Positions 30,498 to 39,060 of a stretch of DNA of 64,000 nt are shown here, piece by piece. Every line of letters starts with the position of its first letter. The first letter of the stretch is position 1. This DNA comes from Aquabacterium sp. OR-4. GTDB taxonomy: Bacteria; Pseudomonadota; Gammaproteobacteria; Burkholderiales; Burkholderiaceae_C. Both the position numbers and the translations under genes were made by a program. Where the stretch lies: NCBI RefSeq assembly GCF_025290835.2, contig NZ_JAOCQD020000001.1, positions 372,001-436,000 on the forward strand, in the 5' to 3' direction. A model generated the notes under the pieces. It had not been told where the DNA came from, searched no databases, and saw only the letters and a program-made list of their open reading frames with translations.

Positions 30498-31790
30498 TCA
30501 GCGGTCCTTGCGCAGCACGGCCTGCGGCGTCACGCTGTCGCCCAGCATGAACACCGTGTACAGGCCCTTGGCCAGGATGCTGGCGTCGGTCAGCGAGTAC
30601 AGCGGCGTGGTCGACAGCGGCGAGCTGACCTCGATGCGCATCGTCGAGCTGGCCGCCACATTGGCCCAGGCCGAGGCCTGGCCCTGCGACACATTGCTGG
30701 CCACGGCGCTGAAGTCGGCGGTCAGGGTCAGCGGCACGGCCAGGCCGGCCACGCCGTGCACCAGGCGCAGCTTGGCGTTGCTGGTCACGCTGGGCAGGCG
30801 GTTGTCGTCGGTGATCAGCGTGATCTGCGGCGCCGCGGCGTCGCCCCACACCAGCAGCGTGTAGTCGCCGCCGGCCGGCATGGCCTGGCTGGCCACGCTG
30901 ACCACCGTGCCGTTGACGGCCAGCACCACCGGGGCGGTGGCCGAGCCGTCGATCAGCGCATAGCTGCCGATGCTGGGCGAGGTGGCCGACGAGGCCAGCG
31001 TGCTGCCGTTGATCTGCGCCGTGACCTTGCCGTTGCCCGACACCGCCGCCACCACCCGCGCCCGCGCCTTGCTGTTGGACAGCGCGGTGACGCTGCCCTT
31101 TTGCACCGCCAGCAGGCCGTTGACCAGCACGCCGCCCGTGCCGGGCGTGAGGATCAGCGTGGCCACCTGGGTGCTGGCCAGCGTGAGGCCCTGCACGTCC
31201 AGGCGCAGGTCGCTCTTGTCGCCGGTGCCGGTGACGCGCAGGCGGAAGGTGCCCACGCCCAGCGAGATGCTGCTCACGCTGGAGCCGCCGGCCACGCCGC
31301 TGGCGATGGCGGTGGCGTCGTCCAGCGACTCGTCGCTGCCGGTCACGTACACGTCCACGGTGCCGGCGTCGCTGGCCAGGTTCAGCACGGTCAGGGCGCT
31401 CTTGCCGCTGTCGGCGGCGCTGGTGCTCTCCTCGATCAGCGCGGTCTTCAGCGCGCCCTGCCAGCCATAGGCCACCAGGGTGTAGGACACGTCCTTGACG
31501 AAGCTGCGCGACGAGCTCGACAGCGCGGTGGTCGAGCCGGTCGAGGTGATCACCGTGCTCAGCGAGTCGCTGGTGCCCACGTCCACATAGGCACCCTGGG
31601 TGCCGTAGGTCACGGCGCTGTTCTTCACCGAGTCGTCCACGTACAGGTCCAGCGAGGCATAGCCGGTGCTGGCGTTCAGCAGGCGCAGGTGTCCCGCGCC
31701 GTTGTCGTCCGAGTCGCCGCCGCCGCAGGCAGCCAGTCCCAGGGTTCCCGCCAGCGCGAGCCAGCCCGCCGCGCGCATCATCCACCGCAT
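30498..31790 (-). CDS. DUF4397-type repeat lipoprotein
   Basis: A 430-residue predicted lipoprotein with lipobox LAAC (C22) followed by GGGDSDDNG. The mature part contains about four beta-sandwich units resembling DUF4397, each opening with a strand like LRLLNAS, LTVLNLA, ARVVAAVS or LRLVHGVAG and containing a VDVYV-type strand. It is Ser/Thr/Val-rich and has one Cys in the mature protein (the lipidated one). Role unknown; DUF4397 proteins are surface or periplasmic in many proteobacteria. The start could be ATG 31790 or the nearby ATGs at residues 4 and 5, all giving the same signal peptide. It converges stop-to-stop with the predicted barrel gene and diverges from the chemoreceptor gene. 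Confidence 0.85.
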   Translation of the reverse strand: MRWMMRAAGWLALAGTLGLAACGGGDSDDNGAGHLRLLNASTGYASLDLYVDDSVKNSAVTYGTQGAYVDVGTSDSLSTVITSTGSTTALSSSSRSFVKDVSYTLVAYGWQGALKTALIEESTSAADSGKSALTVLNLASDAGTVDVYVTGSDESLDDATAIASGVAGGSSVSSISLGVGTFRLRVTGTGDKSDLRLDVQGLTLASTQVATLILTPGTGGVLVNGLLAVQKGSVTALSNSKARARVVAAVSGNGKVTAQINGSTLASSATSPSIGSYALIDGSATAPVVLAVNGTVVSVASQAMPAGGDYTLLVWGDAAAPQITLITDDNRLPSVTSNAKLRLVHGVAGLAVPLTLTADFSAVASNVSQGQASAWANVAASSTMRIEVSSPLSTTPLYSLTDASILAKGLYTVFMLGDSVTPQAVLRKDR

Positions 31791-32130
31791 GGAAATCTCT
31801 CTTTACAGTTGTTCCGGATGCCGCGATTGCAGCGGCCCGCCGTCAAGCCGGGCTTGCCGATTGATGCTGCGAGGTGAAGAAGTTCGGGCCCACGTGTCCG
31901 GGCCGCCGGCGCCGGCGCCAGGCCCCTGAGCCGGCCCGCAGCCGGCCCGCCGGGTCGCACCGCGGCCGTCACCGCGGCGCTGGCGTGAGAAATCCCCTGC
32001 AAAAGGCGGGGTCATCGGCCTCTTGTCGGGCGCGCTCGCGGCCGATAGTCCAACCAAGAGCCCACGCTGTGGCCCGACTGCCGGGCATGGCCCTTCGCCT
32101 GTCCCGCCATACCTTGCCTGCCTCAAGCCC
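31791..32130. other. divergent intergenic region between lipoprotein and chemoreceptor genes
   Basis: This 340-base region separates two divergent genes and must carry promoters for both. On the plus strand, GCCGATAG at 32041-32048 resembles the -10 of a flagellar sigma-28 promoter, but the expected TAAA box 15 bases upstream is absent (CTTG). I see no open frame with coding character and no clear terminator. Confidence 0.3.
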
Positions 32131-33570
32131 ATGACAACTGCCACTGCCAACAAGTCGACCCTGTCCTTGTCCATCACCGCCGACCGGCTGATCTTCAGCG
32201 TGCTGGTCTTCAGCGCCCTGTTCGCGGTGGGGGTGGGCAACAGCTTTGACCAGCTGGGCCTGGCCATCGGCGGCGCGCTGGTGCTGGCGGTGGTGGGCGC
32301 GGCGGCGCTGTTCGGTGCGCCCGGCACCACGGCCTCGCGGCTGGCGCTGTCGATGGCGCTGATGGCCAGCGTGGCGCTGCACATCCAGCTGGCCCGCGGC
32401 ACGGTGGAATACCACTTCGGCGTGTTCGTCACGCTGGGCCTGCTGCTGGTCTACCGCGACTGGAAGCCCATCGTGGCCGCCGCCGGCCTGGCCGCCGTGC
32501 ACCATGTGACCTTCGACCGCCTGCAGGCCGCCGGCGTGGGCGTGTACTGCATGACCCAGCCCGACTTTGCCAAGGTGGTGCTGCACGCCGGCTACGTGGT
32601 GCTGCAGGCCGGCTTCAGCATCTACATGGCCCACATGATGCGCAATGCCGCCGTGGCCGCGCAGGAGATGGCGCTGCTGGTGAACCACCTGGGCGAAGAC
32701 AACGAGCACATGGCGCTGGACGTCGACCGCGTGCCGGTGAGCACCCGTGAAGGCCAGGCACTGAAGGACGCGCTGCTGCGCCTGGGTTCGGCCATCGGCC
32801 GTGTCGGCCAGGCCATCGGCAACATCCGCACCGCCAGCACCGAGATCGCCAGCGGCAGCGCCGACCTGAGCCAGCGCACCGAAGAAACCGCCAGCAGCCT
32901 GCAGCAGACCGCCAGCTCGATGGAGCAGCTCACCGGCACCGTGCGCCAGAGCGCCGAGTCGGCGGCCCAGGCCAACCAGCTGGCCGGCTCGGCCGCGACG
33001 GTGGCGCAGCGCGGCGGCCAGGTGGTGGGCCAGGTGGTGAGCACCATGGACGAGATCAACCAGTCGTCCAAGAAGATCTCCGACATCATCGGCACCATCG
33101 ACGGCATCGCCTTCCAGACCAACATCCTGGCGCTGAACGCGGCGGTCGAAGCCGCTCGTGCCGGCGAGCAGGGCCGCGGCTTCGCGGTGGTGGCCGGCGA
33201 GGTGCGCAGCCTGGCCCAGCGCTCGGCCGAGGCCGCGCGCGAGATCAAGAGCCTGATCGGCGCCTCGGTCGAGAAGGTCGAGTCGGGTTCGCGCCTGGTG
33301 CAGGACGCCGGCACCACGATGAACGAGATCGTCGGCAGCATCCAGCGCGTGTCGGACATCATCGGCGAGATCAGCGCCGCGGCCAGCGAGCAGAGCGCCG
33401 GCATCGGCACCGTCAACCAGGCCGTGACCCAGCTCGACGGCATGACCCAGCAGAACGCCGCGCTGGTGGAGCAGAGCGCCGCCGCCGCCGAGAGCCTGAA
33501 GGACCAGGCCGGTCAGCTGGGCGATGTGATCGGCCGCTTCCGCCTGGGCCAGGGCCAGGCGCTGGCCTGA
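32131..33570 (+). CDS. methyl-accepting chemotaxis protein with multi-pass His-containing membrane sensor
   Basis: A 479-residue chemoreceptor. The N-terminal half (about 15-170) has five or six hydrophobic segments rather than a periplasmic domain, with histidines at H84, H95, H124, H125, H152 and H168 in or near membrane segments (EYHFGVFV and [10 protein letters not shown]). The conserved [19 protein letters not shown] block marks a recurrent proteobacterial membrane sensor. The C-terminal half is a classical signalling coiled coil with the hairpin tip around residues 340-370 ([21 protein letters not shown]). I see no HAMP domain or C-terminal CheR-tethering pentapeptide. I chose ATG 32131; upstream codons in the frame lack conservation. 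Ligand unknown. Confidence 0.9.
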   Translation: MTTATANKSTLSLSITADRLIFSVLVFSALFAVGVGNSFDQLGLAIGGALVLAVVGAAALFGAPGTTASRLALSMALMASVALHIQLARGTVEYHFGVFVTLGLLLVYRDWKPIVAAAGLAAVHHVTFDRLQAAGVGVYCMTQPDFAKVVLHAGYVVLQAGFSIYMAHMMRNAAVAAQEMALLVNHLGEDNEHMALDVDRVPVSTREGQALKDALLRLGSAIGRVGQAIGNIRTASTEIASGSADLSQRTEETASSLQQTASSMEQLTGTVRQSAESAAQANQLAGSAATVAQRGGQVVGQVVSTMDEINQSSKKISDIIGTIDGIAFQTNILALNAAVEAARAGEQGRGFAVVAGEVRSLAQRSAEAAREIKSLIGASVEKVESGSRLVQDAGTTMNEIVGSIQRVSDIIGEISAAASEQSAGIGTVNQAVTQLDGMTQQNAALVEQSAAAAESLKDQAGQLGDVIGRFRLGQGQALA

Positions 33571-33573
33571 GCG

Positions 33574-33602
33574 AAAAAAAGGTCCGGCGCGAAGGCCGGA
33601 CC
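33574..33602 (-). terminator. rho-independent terminator for the 60-residue ORF (minus strand)
   Basis: Read on the minus strand, an 8-bp GC stem (GGTCCGGC/GCCGGACC) with a 6-base loop is followed by seven T residues. It lies 96 bases after the stop of the small minus-strand gene and just beyond the chemoreceptor stop, so it may serve both directions. Confidence 0.75.
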
Positions 33603-33653
33603 GCAAAGTGCCGCCCCGGATCGCGGGGCCATGGCAGAGGAGTGGTGAAAGAC

Positions 33654-33675
33654 ACGGGCCGCCATCGCGGCCCGT
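33654..33675. terminator. second GC-rich hairpin downstream of the small ORF
   Basis: A perfect 9-bp inverted repeat (ACGGGCCGC, loop CATC, GCGGCCCGT) lies between the convergent chemoreceptor and small-ORF genes. It has little T-tract on either side and is probably part of a tandem termination region with the hairpin at 33581. Confidence 0.5.
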
Positions 33676-33697
33676 TCTGCATGGGGGCGCCGTGCGC

Positions 33698-33880
33698 TCA
33701 GACGGCCGGCGCGGCCGGCTCGGCTGCGGCCAGCGGCGTCGCGGTCTGCTGCGCATGGGCGGCCAGCGCACGCCCGGCCTCGTGGCGGGCCAGGCCGCCC
33801 ACGCCGCTCAGCAGGCCCAGCGTGACCGTGGCGGCCAGCGCGAGCGACAGAAGTTGGTGCGACAGGTTCAGACGGGTCAT
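33698..33880 (-). CDS. small single-span membrane or secreted protein
   Basis: A 60-residue ORF with a basic start (MTRLNLSHQ), one hydrophobic segment (about 10-28, LLSLALAATVTLGLLSG) and an Ala/Pro-rich tail with His and Gln. Coding support: GGAG 6 bases upstream of the ATG, third positions dominated by G/C, and terminator hairpins downstream. It may be a signal peptide with a short mature peptide or a one-span membrane protein. No family recognised. Confidence 0.6.
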   Translation of the reverse strand: MTRLNLSHQLLSLALAATVTLGLLSGVGGLARHEAGRALAAHAQQTATPLAAAEPAAPAV

Positions 33881-34142
33881 GGCGGGCTCCAGGGCTTGGC
33901 GGTGGCGATGGGTTGAACTCTAGGCAGGCAGGCACGCGGCCGACAGCGGCCTGCGACCAGCCGCCTGCACGACACGATGAACGGCAGCCGACGACGATGG
34001 AGCGCCCGGCGGCCAGGCGTCACGAACCGGTCACCGGTGGTCGATACGCTCCAGCCCCCGTGTCGGGGCGGGGAGTGGCCGGGTCGCATGGAGGCGGCGC
34101 CGGCCAGCGCCTGCGGCATGTCGTCACCTCTGGAGGATGCCC

Positions 34143-35393
34143 ATGAAGACCATCGTCGCGACCACCCTGGCCGCCGCTGCCGCCATCGCCTGCGCCCTGC
34201 CGGCACAGGCCAGTACCTGGAACACGCTGGACGGCGCCGCGCCGATCGTGATCGCCCACCGCGGCGCCTCGGGCTACCGCCCCGAGCACACGCTGGCGTC
34301 TTATGCACTGGCCATCCAGATGGGGGCCAACTACATCGAGCCCGACCTGGTGATGACCCGCGACGGCCACCTGATCGCGCGCCACGAGCCCGTGCTGGAC
34401 GGCACCACCAACGTGGCCTCGGTGTTCGATGCCAGCCGCAAGACCACGCGCATGCTCGACGGCGTGAGCACCACCGCCTACTTCGCCGACACCTTCACGC
34501 TGGCCGAGATCAAGACCCTCAGCGCGGTGCAGACCCGCGGCCGCACGGTCGACTACGGCAGCCACATCACCCGCTACGACAGCGACCGCTCGATCCCGAC
34601 GCTGGACGAGGTCATCGCGCTGGCCAAGGCGCAGAGCACGGCCACCGGCCGCACCATCGGCATCTATCCCGAGCTCAAGCACAGCACCTACACCTCGCAG
34701 CAGGCGCAGGCCCTGGGCTTCTCGGCCACCTACTTCGAGGACAAGCTGGTCAGCACCCTGCACGCGGCCTACGGCAACAGCGCCAATGCGCCGGTGTTCA
34801 TCCAGAGCTTCGAGGTCAACAACCTGCAGTACCTGAACACCCGCACCGACATCAAGCTGGTGCAACTGGTGGACGCCGACGACGTGCGCGCCGACGGCTC
34901 GATGTCGCTGGTGGCGCCCTACGACCGGCCCTACGACCAGGCCGCACGCGGGCGCACGGTGACCTTTGCCGACCTGGTCAGCGATGTCGGCCTGCGCATG
35001 GTGGCCACCTATGCCGACGGCATCGGCCCCTGGAAGCCCTACCTGGTGAAGACCGTCGACGACGGCATCGACCGCACCGGTGACGGCGTGGTCAACATCA
35101 ACGACCGCCTGGTCGTCGGCTCCACCGGCGTGATCGAGGCCGCGCATGCCGCCGGGCTGCTGGTGCACACCTGGACCTTCCGCAACGACGCCAGCGGCTA
35201 CGGCTTTGCCGACCCGCAGGCCGAGATGCAGTACTACTACAGCCTGGGCGTGGACGGCCTGTTCACCGACTTCACCGACACCGGCGTGGCCGCCCTGGCC
35301 GCCGCCGCGGTGCCCGAGCCCGGCACCTACGCGCTGATGCTCGGCGGCCTGCTGGCCGTGGGCGCCGCGGCACGCCGCCGCCGCGGCGGCTGA
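34143..35393 (+). CDS. exported PEP-CTERM glycerophosphodiester phosphodiesterase
   Basis: A 416-residue exported GDPD-family enzyme that hydrolyses glycerophosphodiesters to glycerol-3-phosphate and an alcohol. It has a signal peptide (about 1-24, cut after AQA), and the GDPD core starts IAHRGASGYRPEHTLASY. Predicted active-site residues are H39, R40, E66, D68 and H81 (IARHEP). A Ca-binding-like loop DRTGDGVVNINDRL sits late in the domain. The last 27 residues (about 390-416) form a PEP-CTERM sorting tail: VPEPGTYALM, a hydrophobic stretch and ARRRRGG. It is therefore probably processed by an exosortase encoded elsewhere. GGAGG (34132-34136) decides the start: it touches the ATG at 34137 but sits 6 bases before the ATG at 34143. 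A 27-bp repeat overlaps the stop codon. Confidence 0.93.
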   Translation: MKTIVATTLAAAAAIACALPAQASTWNTLDGAAPIVIAHRGASGYRPEHTLASYALAIQMGANYIEPDLVMTRDGHLIARHEPVLDGTTNVASVFDASRKTTRMLDGVSTTAYFADTFTLAEIKTLSAVQTRGRTVDYGSHITRYDSDRSIPTLDEVIALAKAQSTATGRTIGIYPELKHSTYTSQQAQALGFSATYFEDKLVSTLHAAYGNSANAPVFIQSFEVNNLQYLNTRTDIKLVQLVDADDVRADGSMSLVAPYDRPYDQAARGRTVTFADLVSDVGLRMVATYADGIGPWKPYLVKTVDDGIDRTGDGVVNINDRLVVGSTGVIEAAHAAGLLVHTWTFRNDASGYGFADPQAEMQYYYSLGVDGLFTDFTDTGVAALAAAAVPEPGTYALMLGGLLAVGAAARRRRGG

Positions 35394-35464
35394 TCGCAGC
35401 CCTGCCGCTGCGGCGGCTGATCGCTGCCCTGCCGCCGCGGCGGCTGATTGCTGCCCTGCCGCCG
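35384..35464. repeat. three 27-bp tandem repeats overlapping a stop codon
   Basis: Three direct units of 27 bases, each starting CGGCGGCTGAT, run from the last codons of the phosphodiesterase gene into the intergenic region, with a partial fourth after 35464. Units differ by one to three bases. The first unit contains the gene's stop codon TGA (35391-35393), so each unit carries a copy of that stop context. Confidence 0.9.
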
Positions 35465-35560
35465 CGGCTGATCGCCGCACCGCGGCACGGCAGCCAGGCA
35501 CCGGGCGGGCACGCGCGGCGTCACGGCCCGGCCCCGGGCCGGCGGTACGATGCCCGGCCC

Positions 35561-36364
35561 ATGCCCAACGTCCGATCTGCTGACCCGCCGGCGGCCCCCT
35601 CCGCAGCCGCTGCGGCGGCGGCCACCCCCGCCGCATCCAAGGCCGCCGCGGCCGCGCCCGCCGCGCTGTCGCTGGACGGCGTGCGCTACCGCTGGCCCGG
35701 CGCCGCGGCCGACACGCTGGTGGTCGACCACTTCACGCTGGCCGCTGGCGAGCGCGTGTTTCTGCGCGGCCCCAGCGGCTGCGGCAAGAGCACCTTGCTG
35801 GCGCTGGCCGCCGGCGTGCTGCTGGCCGATGCCGGCCAGGTGCAGCTGCTGGGCCAAAACTGGCGCACGCTGGGCGCCGCCGCGCGCGACCGCCGCCGCG
35901 CCGCGCACCTGGGCGTGGTCTTCCAGCAGTTCAACCTGCTGCCCTATCTGTCGGTGCTCGACAACGTGCGCCTGCCGCTGCGCTTTTCGCCCGCACGGGC
36001 GCGCCGCGCCGCGCCGGGCGCGGCCGAGCACCTGCTCGAGCGCAGCGGGCTCGAGCCCGCGCTGTGGCGCCAAAGCGCGGGCCAGCTGTCGGTGGGCCAG
36101 CAGCAGCGCGTGGCCGCGGCGCGCGCGCTGATCGGTGCGCCCGAGGTGGTGATCGCCGACGAGCCCACTTCGGCGCTCGACGAAGACCGGCGCGAGGCCT
36201 TCATGGCCCTGCTGCTGGGCCATTGCGCCGAGGCCGGCGCGGCGCTGCTGTTCGTCAGCCACGATGCCCGGCTGGCGGCGCGCTTCGACCGCAGCGTGGA
36301 CCTGCCGGCGCTCAACCGCGCGGCCCGCCCGGCCCTGCCGGCCGAGCCGGCCGCCGCCGCATGA
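35561..36364 (+). CDS. ABC transporter ATP-binding protein (MacB/LolD-like)
   Basis: A 267-residue ATPase subunit. After an Ala-rich leader of about 35 residues, the ABC domain carries Walker A GPSGCGKST, a Q-loop (VVFQQFNLLPYLSVLDNV), signature LSVGQQQRVAAARAL, Walker B VVIADEPTSALD and H-loop LLFVSHD. The LSVGQ signature and the Q-loop context place it in the MacB/LolD/FtsE branch, which powers mechanotransmission-type or substrate-releasing permeases. The next gene, an FtsX/MacB-type permease, overlaps its stop by ATGA. The wider cluster (DUF3299 protein and a ZnuD-like receptor) suggests a role linked to metal handling; this is inference. Confidence 0.93.
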   Translation: MPNVRSADPPAAPSAAAAAAATPAASKAAAAAPAALSLDGVRYRWPGAAADTLVVDHFTLAAGERVFLRGPSGCGKSTLLALAAGVLLADAGQVQLLGQNWRTLGAAARDRRRAAHLGVVFQQFNLLPYLSVLDNVRLPLRFSPARARRAAPGAAEHLLERSGLEPALWRQSAGQLSVGQQQRVAAARALIGAPEVVIADEPTSALDEDRREAFMALLLGHCAEAGAALLFVSHDARLAARFDRSVDLPALNRAARPALPAEPAAAA

Positions 36365-37701
36365 CGCCGCTGCTGCAGCTGGCGGCGCGCAGCGCCTGGA
36401 ACCGCCGCTTCTCGCTGGGCCTGGTGACGCTGTCGATCGCGCTGTCGACGCTGCTGCTGCTGGGCATCGAGCGCCTGCGCGTGGACGTGCGGGCCAACTT
36501 CGCCCAGGCGGTGTCGGGCACCGACCTGATCGTCGGCGCGCGCACGGGGCCGGTGCAGCTGCTGCTGTACGCGGTGTTTCGCATCGGCGCGCCGGCGTCG
36601 GGCATCGAGCTGGCCAGCGCCGAGGCCGTGGCCCGCCACCGCGCCGTGGCCTGGATGGTGCCGCTGGCGCTGGGCGACAGCCACCGCGGCTTTGCGGTGC
36701 TGGGCACCACGCCGGCGTATTTCGAGCACTTTCGCTACGGCGCGCGCCAGCCGCTGGTGCTGGCCCAGGGCCGGGCCTTTGGCGACGGCGGCAGCCCGGC
36801 TGGCGCGGCGCTGTACGAGGCGGTGATCGGCGCCGAGCTGGCCCGGCGCCTGGGCTACGGCCTCGGCCAGAAGATCGTGCTGGCGCACGGCGACGGCGCC
36901 ATGGCGCACAACGACCACGGCGAGCACCCGTTCACCGTGGTCGGCGTGCTCGCACCCACCGGCACGCCGGTGGACCGCACCGTGCACATCGGCCTGCGCG
37001 CGATGAGCGCCATCCACGACGACTGGGCCAGCGGCACGCGCCTGCCGGCCGCGGCGCCGGCGTTCGGCGGGCTGGCGGGAGTTGCGGCGCCGCCCGCCGG
37101 CGTGCCCGGCCCGGCGGCATCGGCGCCGGCCGCCCAGCCGCCGCTGCCGCGCAGCATCACCGCCGCGCTGCTGGGCCTGAAGTCGCGTGCCGCGGTGTTT
37201 GCGGTGCAGCGCGAGGTGCAGGCCTTTCGCGCCGAGCCGCTGATGGCCGTGCTGCCCGGCGTGGCGCTGGATGAGCTGTGGGACGTGGTGGCCCTGGGCG
37301 AGCGTGGCCTGCAGGCCATGAGCGCGCTGGTGGCGGTGGTCAGCCTGGCCGGCCTGGTGGCGGTGATCCTGGCCGGCCTGAACGAGCGCCGGCGCGAGCT
37401 GGCCATCCTGCGCGCCGTGGGCGCCGGGCCGCGCCAGGTGCTGGCCCTGCTGGCGCTGGAAGGGGGCCTGGTCACCGCTGCCGGCGTGGCGCTGGGCGCC
37501 GTGGGCTGTGCGCTGGCGGTGGCGCTGCTGGCGCCGTGGGTGCAGGCGCAGCACGGCATTTCGCTGCATCTGGCCTGGCCGGGCAGCGCAGAATGGGCCT
37601 TGATCGGCGCCGTGCTGGCCGGCGGTTTCGTGGCCAGCCTGGTGCCGGGCTGGCGCGCCTACCGGCTGTCGCTGGCCGATGGCCTGAGTCCCCGCATCTG
37701 A
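36361..37701 (+). CDS. FtsX/MacB-like ABC transporter permease
   Basis: A 446-residue inner-membrane permease. One N-terminal helix (about 17-35) is followed by a large periplasmic MacB_PCD-like domain and three C-terminal helices (about 317-340, 360-390 and 415-440). These include the FtsX-family motif AGLNERRRELAILRAVGAGPRQVL. The periplasmic part has an Ala/Pro-rich loop at about 235-265. The start overlaps the ATPase gene stop (ATGA). Together they form one transporter of the type found next to DUF3299 proteins. Substrate unknown. Confidence 0.92.
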   Translation: MTPLLQLAARSAWNRRFSLGLVTLSIALSTLLLLGIERLRVDVRANFAQAVSGTDLIVGARTGPVQLLLYAVFRIGAPASGIELASAEAVARHRAVAWMVPLALGDSHRGFAVLGTTPAYFEHFRYGARQPLVLAQGRAFGDGGSPAGAALYEAVIGAELARRLGYGLGQKIVLAHGDGAMAHNDHGEHPFTVVGVLAPTGTPVDRTVHIGLRAMSAIHDDWASGTRLPAAAPAFGGLAGVAAPPAGVPGPAASAPAAQPPLPRSITAALLGLKSRAAVFAVQREVQAFRAEPLMAVLPGVALDELWDVVALGERGLQAMSALVAVVSLAGLVAVILAGLNERRRELAILRAVGAGPRQVLALLALEGGLVTAAGVALGAVGCALAVALLAPWVQAQHGISLHLAWPGSAEWALIGAVLAGGFVASLVPGWRAYRLSLADGLSPRI

Positions 37702-37779
37702 GCCCGAACCGCCATTCCAGCGACCACCCGGCCGCACCCCGGCCCTGAACTTTGGCGCCCGCCGCGCATCGACCACTGC

Positions 37780-38373
37780 ATGACTGCCCATCGCCTGCTT
37801 CTCACCCGCCGCCGCTGCCTGGCATCTTTCACCGCCCTGGCCGGCCTGTCGCTGGGGCCCGGCCTGACCGGCGCCCAGCCGCTGCCCAAGCCCGGCCCGG
37901 GCGGCTACACCGAGCTGCGCTGGGACGATCTGGTGCCCAAGGGCTGGGACCCGATGAAGCAGCTCAAGGACCGCGGCATCGCCAACCCGGCCGCGCTGCA
38001 GGACACCGACCCCAAGACCCAGGACCTGATGCGCACCCTGCGCGAAGCCTGGGACAACGCGCCCACCGAGCCGCAGCTCGATGGCGCCAAGGTCAAGCTG
38101 CCCGGTTACGTGGTGCCGCTCGAGGACGAGAAGGCCGGGCTCACCGAGTTTTTGCTGGTGCCGTATTTCGGCGCCTGCGTGCACACGCCGCCACCGCCGG
38201 CCAACCAGATCGTGCTGGTGGTGCCGGCCAAGCCGGCGGCAGGCTTTCGCACCATGGACACGGTGTGGGTCAGCGGCGTGCTGAAGGCCAAGCGCGGCGA
38301 GTCGCCGATGGGCGCCAGCGGCTACCGGCTCGAGGCGGCCCTGGTCGAGCGCTACAAGGCCCCGGCGCGCTGA
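37780..38373 (+). CDS. DUF3299-family exported protein
   Basis: A 197-residue exported protein of the DUF3299 family. The N-terminus has a twin-arginine-like signal (LTRRRCLASFTALAGLSLG) and a probable cut after TGA. Conserved segments are ELRWDDLVPKGWDP, KLPGYVVPLE and LLVPYFGACVHTPPPPANQIV, which contains Cys and His that could bind metal, and a C-terminal SGYRLEAALVE. It begins 78 bases after the ABC permease. This gene order recurs in proteobacteria, including the zinc-regulated zrg locus of Vibrio cholerae as I remember it, supporting a link with metal homeostasis. Biochemical role unknown. Confidence 0.88.
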   Translation: MTAHRLLLTRRRCLASFTALAGLSLGPGLTGAQPLPKPGPGGYTELRWDDLVPKGWDPMKQLKDRGIANPAALQDTDPKTQDLMRTLREAWDNAPTEPQLDGAKVKLPGYVVPLEDEKAGLTEFLLVPYFGACVHTPPPPANQIVLVVPAKPAAGFRTMDTVWVSGVLKAKRGESPMGASGYRLEAALVERYKAPAR

Positions 38374-38382
38374 CGACCCGGC

Positions 38383-39060
38383 ATGGCGTTCTGGACCTGG
38401 ATCACCCGGCTGGGCGAGGCCCAGCTGCTGCTGCCGCTGATGCTGCTGGCCGTGCTGTGGCTGCTGCTGCAGCGCCAGCCGGCGCGCACCGCCCTGGGCT
38501 GGCTGGCGGCCACGGTGCTGGCGGCGGCCATCACCACCGTCAGCAAGGTGGCCTTCATCGGCTATGGCTGGGGCCTGCCGGCGCTTGATTTCACCGGCTT
38601 CTCGGGCCATGCGATGTTTGCCGCGGCGGTGTGGCCGCCGCTGTTGCGCCTGGCCGCCGCGGCCTGGTGGCCGGCGCGGCCCGGTGTCGGCTGGCTGGCG
38701 GGTTATGCGCTGGCGGTGCTGGTGGCGGTGTCGCGGGTGCAGGTGGGCGCCCATTCGTGGAGCGAGGTGCTGGCCGGCCTGGCGCTGGGGGCCGCCGCCA
38801 GCGGCGTGGTGCTGGCACGCGGCCACTGGCCGCGGCTGGCGCTCACCCGGCTGGCGCCGCTGGCGCTGGGCGCCGTGCTGGCCCTGGGTGTGGCCCGGGC
38901 CCCGGCCTCACGCACGCATGACTGGGTGACGCGGCTGGCGCTGGCCAGCTCGGGCCGCACTGAGCCCTTCCAGCGCTGGGCGCCGCAGTCCGGCCCGGCC
39001 ACGCCCAAGGCCGGCGGCGCGCCTGCGCGGCGGGCGCCCGCCTCACTGCAGCCGCGCTGA
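38383..39060 (+). CDS. PAP2-family membrane phosphatase
   Basis: A 225-residue membrane protein with about five hydrophobic helices and type-2 phosphatidic acid phosphatase motifs: FSGHAMFAAAVWP (H76) and SRVQVGAHSWSEVLAG (R118, H124). The acidic residue four positions after H124 is Glu rather than the more usual Asp, and the first motif (KxxxxxxRP) is not clear. It starts 9 bases after the DUF3299 stop, so it is probably in the same operon. The substrate could be a lipid phosphate or undecaprenyl pyrophosphate. The last 18 bases overlap the end of a convergent small gene. Confidence 0.88.
   Translation: MAFWTWITRLGEAQLLLPLMLLAVLWLLLQRQPARTALGWLAATVLAAAITTVSKVAFIGYGWGLPALDFTGFSGHAMFAAAVWPPLLRLAAAAWWPARPGVGWLAGYALAVLVAVSRVQVGAHSWSEVLAGLALGAAASGVVLARGHWPRLALTRLAPLALGAVLALGVARAPASRTHDWVTRLALASSGRTEPFQRWAPQSGPATPKAGGAPARRAPASLQPR

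Noticed and set aside
32022..32048. Possible sigma-28 (flagellar) promoter for the chemoreceptor
   Set aside because: The -10-like GCCGATAG is present, but the -35 position reads CTTG instead of TAAA, so one half-match is not enough.
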